From NCBI RefSeq assembly GCF_016545825.1, contig NC_052617.1, forward strand, positions 54,937,382-55,001,381: 64,000 nucleotides of DNA, in the 5' to 3' direction. This stretch comes from Eucalyptus grandis. Lineage: Eukaryota > Streptophyta > Magnoliopsida > Myrtales > Myrtaceae. The notes under the pieces were generated by a model. That model made no database searches. It saw only the letters and a program-made list of their open reading frames with translations, and had not been told where the DNA came from. The position numbers and the translations under genes are program-made. Below are positions 56,640 through 64,000 of the stretch, in pieces. How positions within the stretch are numbered: position 1 is the first letter of the stretch; every line of letters starts with the position of its first letter.

Positions 56640-58988
56640 CGGACAAAAGATGATCTCCACCCTTAATCTAAAATAACTTGTAATTTGTGGGAGTTCATTA
56701 AAAGCCACACGACTTGCACATTGCCATTTATTAACCTAAAACATGATGAAACACTTAAAATACTAAAACTGAATAATGCTTATGCATCAGAATGGAGCAA
56801 TGTCTCTGAATCTTTTGCACATGGTTCGTTCAAACTAGTTATCTATGAGGGAAGCTTTTGTTCCTCTCATTAGACATCATGCTGCTGCTGCTGCTGCTGA
56901 TGTTGTCCAAAGCCATGCTGTTTTAACGGCAGCTAATTTGATCTTTCCTGAGTCCTGTTTTTTCCAGTGCAGCCAGCTATTTTTACAGTCAAATAATTAC
57001 CGTCCTCAGAGAGTTCCTCTCTCACCCTGGTGAGCTCCCCCCTCCTCGTGTGGAGAGACCCCAGAAATTGCACTTCAGAAATCTTCATACACCCTCTCCT
57101 CTCCCCTCTTCAACAGCCACATCTCAGACATTTTGACTTTGTTGGAGATTATGAGTGAGGCGTGGCCGTGAGGCCCAGGTTCAATAATGAGCTTGAATTA
57201 CACGATGACACCAGAAGAAAACCAAAGTTTTAGGATTACATTGAACGTCGAGCAAAAATTCAAGGACTGATGATGCCATTTTACCCCATTATGGACAAAC
57301 ACAAGACACGCCAGCAAAAATTATCCACGCTTACAGATGTTAGACAGTAGACTATGTTGTCCAGTTTTCTTCGTAGCACTTCAAACCTTCAACGATTCAT
57401 GACCAATCACTCAAGTTTTCAATTGTCACATTGCTATCTATGAAATCAAGACAACTAAAAATTCCAAGACAATTAAAAATTCCAAGACAATTTGCTTCCG
57501 GTTTTGTCATCCCGAATATGAGAATGCTTTGAGAAGAGTGAAAGCAAACCATCTTTGGAAGGGTGTAGTGTGCCATCAAAGCATTGTTCTTCACTCGCAT
57601 TCGAATCTTCATTTACTCGAAGATAGTGACTTTATCTAAGCCGAAAATGCTAAAATAGAAAGCAAGATATAAAGAAAGAAAGAAAGAGGAGCCTCCAATG
57701 GGATATCATTAGTAGCTTAGGCCGTAATCAAAGGACCTTTCTAAATGAGTAAACGCAAACATTTTGAAGGGCCCTTTTCGCCAACCACTCGGCTCTCGCC
57801 AGCCGAATATTTTTTCCCCTTTGAAATCTAACTATCCAAATAATACACTGCACTCAACGTGCGCACGCATGCGCGTGTATATATATATATATATATATAG
57901 GATGCAGACACAACACTCCATGCCTAGCGATTGGAGAAACCAAAATCTATTTTTATTCATCAAGGTTTTTCTCATATAAATGAAGGGTGTGTTCGTACTC
58001 ATTGGAAGAAAGAATTCTTTTTCTTAAAGAAATAACTTATACAAATTTATGAAGATAGAATGAATTCTCCTGAACCAACCATGTTAGCTCAAAATTTCTC
58101 TTAAACTTCAAATATGAATCAATCTTTCCTATCATATAATAATTAATTTATTTTTTGGTCCTAGAATAATCCAAATAATACCCTCCTCCTCATCCTCATG
58201 TGGGTCGATAAGGCGCCACATCAACATCATGTATTATATAGATAGCCATGTCAACGGCGTTGTCTCAGCAAGTTCACATGGTTGGTAGAAACAATTTAAG
58301 GAATAATTAAAAACAAAAAAAAGGAGTTTGATCGATTGAGTCAAATTGTCCATACAATGTTGAAGGATGAAATCTTGAATTATTCCTAGCTATTTGGAAT
58401 TCCTAATGAGATTCGGAAAGTGGATTTAAGAACCAAATTCGCGACAAACCACTATAAAATTCACCAATCATATCTTTATTCTTTATTATTGCATTTTTGC
58501 GCTTTGGTTTTTCACTCTTAAAAAATAGCAAAAATATATACATTTATTTGCTTTTTCTGGTCAAATTCTATGACATCATTCAAATTTTAAAAAAAAAAAA
58601 ACTATAAATTAATCACATAAAAATTTATGTGTCAACATCTATATGTTTGTAAAGATTTTCATGTATTATGTATGGAAAGTCAAAGTGCGGGTGCTATAAG
58701 ATTAAAATATAAAGCTAAAATGTAAAAATCATTTGTTCATATATATCTCGACTCTTATTTTCATTCAATTTCACATATATCTCAACTCTTTCCTTTCTCT
58801 AATATATAATATCACTGCCTTCGGGATTGAAATGGAGATATCAATTTGTTCACATTGAATGCACTAATTCTTGACTAGCTATGCATTAGAATGTGATAGG
58901 CTATCTATTAGTTACATTAGTAGTTCCCATTTTTCTTGAAATAATCATTCATTATTTCTTCCACCTAAAGAAATCCCACGAGATCACG
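56640..58988. other. Intergenic with microsatellites
   Basis: No supportable gene. A (GCT)n run lies at about 56,882-56,900 and a (TA)n run at about 57,877-57,899. AT-rich spacer otherwise. Confidence 0.4.
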
Positions 58989-58997
58989 TCATAATAA

Positions 58998-59662
58998 GGG
59001 AAAAAAGCCACAAAAAACTCTAAATTTTACCTAGTGTGACAAATTTATCCCAATTTTTTTTAATCTAAAAAATTCCAAACGTTATTAACTGTGACATATT
59101 TACCTTTTTTTTTATTATTATTTGTGACATAAAAAACCTTAAACTTATATCCACATGACATATTTATTCCAAACTACAAGGCATTTTCGTCTTTTACTTT
59201 TCTTTTGCTTTTATTTTTCTGTTTTTTATTTTTCTTTTTTCTTCTCCTCTCTTCCCTTCCGCCAACATGGTGAAAGGAAGTGGGATGCCGGCGAGGGCCA
59301 CCCTCTCCTGGGTGGCCCTCCCCTAGGTCAAGCGAGGACGGTCCTTGCCAGATCTGGCAAGGGCATTCCTTGCACGGTGAGGGCCACCCTTGCCCACATC
59401 GGGCAAGGGTTGCCCTCATCGGATCCATCAAGGGCTATCCTTGTCTAACCAAGGGTAGGGCCACCCTCGCCTAAGTCCAACTTCCTTTTGTTGGCCATGG
59501 TGGAAGGAAGTGAGAAGGAAAAAAAAAAAAAAGGAAAAGGAAAGAAATGTTAAGGTAAATGTGTTACAGTTAGCAAAATTTGAGGTTTTTTATGCCACAA
59601 AAAAAATTTGGGGTAAATTTCCCATATTGAGTAAAATATGAGATTTTTGGTAGCTTTTTCCT
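58998..59662. mobile_element. Mutator-like MITE with GC-rich core
   Basis: 665 bp. Starts GGGAAAAAAGCCACAAAAAA; the right end on the opposite strand reads AGGAAAAAGCTACCAAAAAT. Inner arms match too (TGTGACATATTTACC against TGTAACACATTTACC). Flanks TCATAATAA (58,989-58,997) and TCACGATAA (59,663-59,671) agree at 7 of 9 bases, differing by transitions only, as expected of an aged 9-bp target duplication. The core (59,270-59,500) is GC-rich with TGGCAAGGGC and GAGGGCCACCC words. No transposase. Confidence 0.7.
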
Positions 59663-59938
59663 TCACGATAATGAGATAAAGTCTCATCTTATTATTCATA
59701 AGAATCATAAGAATAAAACCAACCATAAGTTCTAGAGAACTAGAGCTTGGTTAGGACCGAGGTTCCTTATTTGGTAAACCATTGGCAATTAGGATGAAAA
59801 CAAGGATACTTAGCTTGCAATCATCTAGCCTTGATTAGGGTAATGAACTTTGACTAATCAATTGATTCTATAGAGAGAATGTTACATTAAAACTCCATTT
59901 GGAATGACAAAAAAAGCTAGTGGAAAGATGGGATAATG

Positions 59939-60670
59939 ATATTGTGGTCATTGAACTTTTAATTTGTTTAATGTGGTTCATAAACTTTACCTCAATATGT
60001 AATGCGGTCTATGACTTTTTAATTTGTTTAATATGATCTCTGAACATTTTCCACATGTTCAATTTAGTCCATGGTTGTCCTTTCATTAATTCAAGTTTAG
60101 GAATAACATTGAATATAGATACTAAATTAAATAGGGTTAATACCTTGAAAAATCCCAAACTGGTACACCTGTGACAAATTTACCAAAAACTAATTTATTT
60201 GACCGCAAAAAATCACAAACTAGTAAATTTGTGACAAATATATCATCCGCTAAATTAGATTAATACCACAAAACAATTTTCAAAAATTGTAAATTGTGAC
60301 AATATAGCATAAAATCCCAAATTAGTATATTAGTTAATTGTCATGTGTCATTTAACTTAATAATTTGATAATAAAATTTAATAAAACGATAGAGGATAAA
60401 TTTGTCACAAGTGTGCCAAATTTAAAGTGAATTTGTCAAAGGTATATCAGTTTTGGATTTTTGGTGGTAAAAAAAAAAATATAGTTTGGGCTAAACTTGT
60501 CACAAGTATATCAATTTGGGGGTTTTCAAAATATTAACCCAATTAAATATGTATCAAAAGTCCAGAAATCATAATGAATAATTTAAAAATTCAAGGACTA
60601 TATTGCATATTAAACTAAAATTTAAAGACCATATTAAACAAATTAAAAATTTAGGGACCACATTGCATAT
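59939..60670. mobile_element. AT-rich inverted-repeat element, interrupted
   Basis: The left arm (59,943-60,050: TGTGGTCATTGAACTTTTAA, TTTGTTTAATGTGG) is inverted in the right arm (60,560-60,665, where the opposite strand reads TGTGGTCCCTAAATTTTTAA). It is split by the MITE at 60,134-60,540. The borders are approximate and no target duplication was found. Confidence 0.55.
60134..60540. mobile_element. MITE with perfect 9-bp target duplication, nested
   Basis: 407 bp. Starts GGGTTAATACCTTGAAAAAT and ends, on the opposite strand, GGGTTAATATTTTGAAAACC. AATTAAATA stands on both sides (60,125-60,133 and 60,541-60,549). It is related to the element at 19,719-20,205. A Mutator-like origin is inferred from the 9-bp duplication. 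It is inserted in the element above. Confidence 0.85.
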
Positions 60671-61514
60671 TGCATCAAAATTTATAAATTATTTTATGTC
60701 ATTCACCATGTTTGACTTGGACTCAAAGGGTGCTTGGGAATGCTTTTATGATGTTGGTTTAGTGAAATTAAAAGGAGGACTTTAGCGTGATCTGTACTCA
60801 AATCAATTAACTAGGACAAACGTGTTGGCATGTATCTAGCAGGAGAATGAATAACAACATTAGTTTTCTTAAGTAGTTGGTGTTTTGGTTGACCTGTCTG
60901 TAGTGAGACCAAAATGGCATGACGTCATGAAAAGGTCAATCGAACGAATAATGGAGCGAATGAATGATGACTACACTTTAATTCCGTTAATATTCATAAT
61001 AATTCGAATGAATATCCGATTTGACAATGTTGCACCAGGAGGCAAAACAATAAGAAACACCATAAGAGAGATGGATAAATTCTCGATGCACTTTATAATT
61101 TCCATAACCAAGCCCACGTTTTTTTCTTTCACTGCAGTCTATGGACAGGAGGAGACCAAGCTGAATTCACTCCCAAGTAATAAAATAATGAAGGGATATT
61201 TCTGTGTTAAACTTAACTTTGAAATCACCTCCAGATGACACTTGGCTTCTACCTTACAAAGACCTAATCCTCTTTTCGATATAACTGCACCATCTCTAAC
61301 TCTAATTCCCAACTGCCCCAGGACTCTTTCTCACTAGCAGCCAACGAGCAGAACCAGTCAAATTCCTCCTGCTCAACTGCCAACATAGACACAAGACTGT
61401 CATTTTACATAAACTAAGTTTCATTTTCATTGCAACTCTGTTTTCTGGGAGCTCTCTCTCCCCTCTCTCTGCTGTTACTATTTGGCTCACCTTGCTCCAA
61501 CTGAAAAAACTGAA
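60671..61514. other. Intergenic and GUX promoter/leader
   Basis: No other gene recognised. The last ~200 bases should contain the leader of the GUX gene; CT-rich tracts (CTCTCTCTCCCCTCTCTCTG near 61,450) lie there. Confidence 0.4.
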
Positions 61515-64000
61515 ATGAAGCGTTTGTCCCCGCCATCAGCGTGAGTCTCTCTCTCTCTCTGTGCTTAGCACTTGCAGTTGAACGTTTAACCAGCCCCATG
61601 TGAATTCTTTGTGTGCTTGAAGAAATTGTTTGATCTTTCTTTCTCTAGTTTTGCCATTATGACCCAAGAAGAAAACACTAAAGAAGGAACTTGGATTGTT
61701 CCTTCAATTTGGAAGTGCATGCAAATCCAGTTGGAGTGTGAAGAGAATCCAATTGATCCTGATACACTATTGACTATGATGACTTCATGAATTGGGATGT
61801 TTACTGTGAATCATTGAAATAAGACCGTGATGATGCCGCATTGCCTTGTGTTAGTCACTGTTTTTTAGTTTTCCTCTATATGCTGTTGTTTCATCTGTGC
61901 ATATGCTCTTTGAAAATCTACACTAACACCGTCACTTTTTGGGTGTTCCAGAGAGGAAGTAGAGAGAAGATCGTTTCCGAGAAGCATATATTCCATTGAC
62001 TTGGAAAAGGTCCCTGATTCAGCCATCCAAGATAGGAACTTCAACTGCAGGAACCCAACCATGAAAATGATCCTGTTCATCATTTTATTTGGGTCTTTCC
62101 TTACGCTCTACCGGTGTCATAACTTTAATTTGATGGATGGCGATCCTTCAAGCTCTCCTTCCTGGTATAGTCGATTTCCTAGTATCAATTTCATTTGTTC
62201 TAAACAGGCCATGCTTTTGTGTGCCGTGCTGATTTGTTGGGGGTAAAATCAGCTGCATGAATGGCTTAATCTTCTTTTACCTGGTCATTTTTCTGTGATA
62301 ATTTTTAATTAGCGTGGCTTATTTCTGTTCAGTCTCCTGATCCATCGAAGATGCTTGATTTAATAAATCTTGTTTGGTCATTATCCTGAAGTTGGATCTA
62401 TAATCGAATACACAAGTGCCAGATATCGTTGTTGTTAACAATCTATCGTCTTGGAAACAGATATGGTTTTGTATCACTAACCCATTTTGGAACTGATCTA
62501 TTTTAATCTGTTCCCTTTGTGCTTCTCCAACAATCCTGATTCACAGGCCTCACGTCACTGCTAAATTGTCAAGAGAGAGTTCCACCACCAGCCATCGGTA
62601 CATGTCGTCCCTAAATATCGAATGGGATCAAATCTCAAATGTGATCGAGGAATCTATTGACAAGGACGAGTATGAGGTCATTGGTCTTCTGAACTTTGAC
62701 AAGAATGAAACCAATCGCTGGAAGCAACTGTTCCCGGAATCCAAGCAAATAGTTTTGCAGCTGGACTCTGTCCCAGGGAACATAACCTGGGAATCTCTGT
62801 ATCCCGAATGGATCGATGAGGAAGAACATTCCCAGGTCCCTACTTGTCCTACCCTCCCTCAGCTTTGCATCCCAGGTAATCCACGAGTCGATCTCATCGC
62901 CGTCAAGCTTCCTTGTGACAAGTCGAGAAGGTGGTCGAGGGATGTGGCTCGGCTGCACTTGCAGCTTGAAGCAGCGAGGCTCGCTGCCTCTGCTAAGAGT
63001 TACCATGCCGTGCGAGTGCTTCTCATGACCGATTGCCTTCCCATCCCGAATCTCTTCACGTGCAAGGACTTGCTGGCGAACGAGGGCCGTGCCTGGCTGT
63101 ATGAGCCCGACCTCAACAAGCTGCGGGAAAAGGTTCTGCTCCCAATAGGGTCGTGCGAACTAGCCTTGCCTCTCAAGCCGAAAGGTTAATGTCTCAAGCT
63201 GAGCACCAAATCTATGATATGATTTGGACATGATCTAGCAAAAATCTAATGGTTGTTCTTTGTGTTGGCAGAGCAATTTCAATCGGAGAGAGCTCATCGA
63301 GAAGCGTACGCTACAATTTTGCACTCAGCTAATGTTTATGTTTGCGGTGCTATCACTGCAGCGCAAAGCATACGAATGGCGGGTTCCACGCGGGATCTGG
63401 TGATCCTCGTGGACGAAACGATTAGCGAACATCACAGAACTGGGCTGGAGGCCGCTGGGTGGAAAGTCCACACGATCCAGCGGATCAGAAACCCGAAAGC
63501 CCAACCCGATGCCTACAATGAATGGAACTACAGCAAGTTCCGCCTCTGGCAGTTGACAGACTACGACAAGATCATTTTCATCGACGCCGATCAACTGGTC
63601 CTTAGAAACATCGATTTCCTTTTTGGGATGCCAGAATTGTCTGCCACGGGAAACAATGCTTCCTTGTTCAACTCTGGTGTGATGGTGATCGAGCCATCAA
63701 ACTGTACGTTCAAGCTGCTCATGAACCACATCAACGAGATTGAGTCCTACAATGGCGGCGACCAAGGGTACCTGAACGAGATATTCACCTGGTGGCACCG
63801 AATTCCAAGGCACATGAACTTCTTGAAGCACTTCTGGGAAGGTGACGATGAGAAAACAAAGCTGATGAAGACGCGTCTATTCAGTGCTGACCCGCCGACC
63901 CTTTATGTCCTCCACTATCTAGGACTCAAGCCATGGCTGTGCTTCAGGGACTATGATTGCAACTGGAACGTGGACTACTACCGAGAGTTTGCAAGCGATG
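61515..64000 (+). CDS. UDP-glucuronate:xylan alpha-glucuronosyltransferase (GUX), partial
   Basis: Golgi GT8 enzyme that adds (methyl)glucuronic acid side chains to xylan in the cell wall. Exons 61515-61540, 61952-62164, 62547-63184 and 63272 to beyond the window; all phases agree. Exon 1 gives only MKRLSPPS plus two bases and is the least certain part. A signal-anchor helix lies at about 46-62 (MKMILFIILFGSFLTLY). The GUX stem region follows (WESLYPEWIDEEEHSQVPTC, KLPCDKSRRWSRDVARLHLQ, LPIPNLFTCKDLL), then the catalytic domain from HREAYATILHSANVYVCGAI with DxD as DAD at 397-399 (IIFIDADQLVLRNIDFLF), ATGNNASLFNSGVMVIEP and SYNGGDQGYLNEIFTWWHR. Which GUX paralogue it is remains open; the stem NIEWDQISNVIEE suggests the GUX2/4/5 side rather than GUX1. 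The C-terminus is cut off by the window end. Confidence 0.92.

Noticed and set aside
56878..56912. CTG/GCT run as a coding poly-Leu or poly-Ala tract
   Set aside because: It sits in short frames without start context or domain; treated as a microsatellite.

Overview
This window is nuclear DNA of a flowering plant. Genes have spliced introns with GT/AG borders, and the intergenic DNA is AT-rich and full of LTR retrotransposons, LINEs, tRNA-derived SINEs and short inverted-repeat elements. The gene content is that of a core eudicot. The style of the repeats makes me suspect Myrtales (a Eucalyptus-like genome), but that is a guess from memory.

Layout. 0-1.7 kb: 3' end of a Ty1/Copia element. 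3.1-5.8 kb (minus): an intact single-exon CC-NBS-LRR resistance gene. 5.8-12.1 kb: its upstream region, a partial second copy of that region without the resistance gene, a LINE fragment, and an unrecognised reading frame split by a solo LTR with a perfect 5-bp target duplication. 12.4-13.4 kb: a putative inverted-repeat DNA transposon. 14.0-17.1 kb (minus): a five-coding-exon serine decarboxylase gene. 17-25.6 kb: gene-poor, with a MITE, a 394-bp tandem duplication and an array of about ten ~210-bp satellite units. 25.7-27.8 kb (minus): a lectin receptor kinase of the LecRK-S.6 type. 29.5-30.7 kb (minus): a plastid mitoferrin-like carrier whose reading frame is broken in two or more places. 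31.2-38.8 kb: a SINE interrupted by a complete 7.4-kb Copia element (minus) with near-identical LTRs but decayed coding capacity. 40.7-43.1 kb: nested Mutator-like MITEs. 43.4-45.9 kb: a truncated PR-10 pseudogene, a LINE fragment and a complete SINE. 47.4-52.0 kb (minus): a nine-exon CCoAOMT-like methyltransferase. 53.1-55.8 kb (plus): a three-exon DUF218 membrane protein, divergent from the methyltransferase. 56.2-56.6 kb (minus): a possible small secreted Cys-containing protein. 59.0-60.7 kb: more MITEs, again nested. 61.5-64.0 kb (plus): the first four exons of a GUX-type xylan glucuronosyltransferase, cut by the window end.

The genes do not form a pathway. They are ordinary single plant genes: defence perception (NLR, lectin kinase), serine/ethanolamine metabolism (SDC), plastid iron transport (MFL1), an O-methyltransferase, and cell-wall xylan decoration (GUX). 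LecRK-S.6 next to MFL1 matches the order I recall in Arabidopsis (At5g42120/At5g42130). I see no clearly novel system. The most interesting signals are the transposon archaeology (target duplications visible by eye, nested insertions, a family of short elements with 9-bp target duplications) and the motif-dense leader of the Copia element, which holds about ten W-box cores and four TGACGTCA palindromes.
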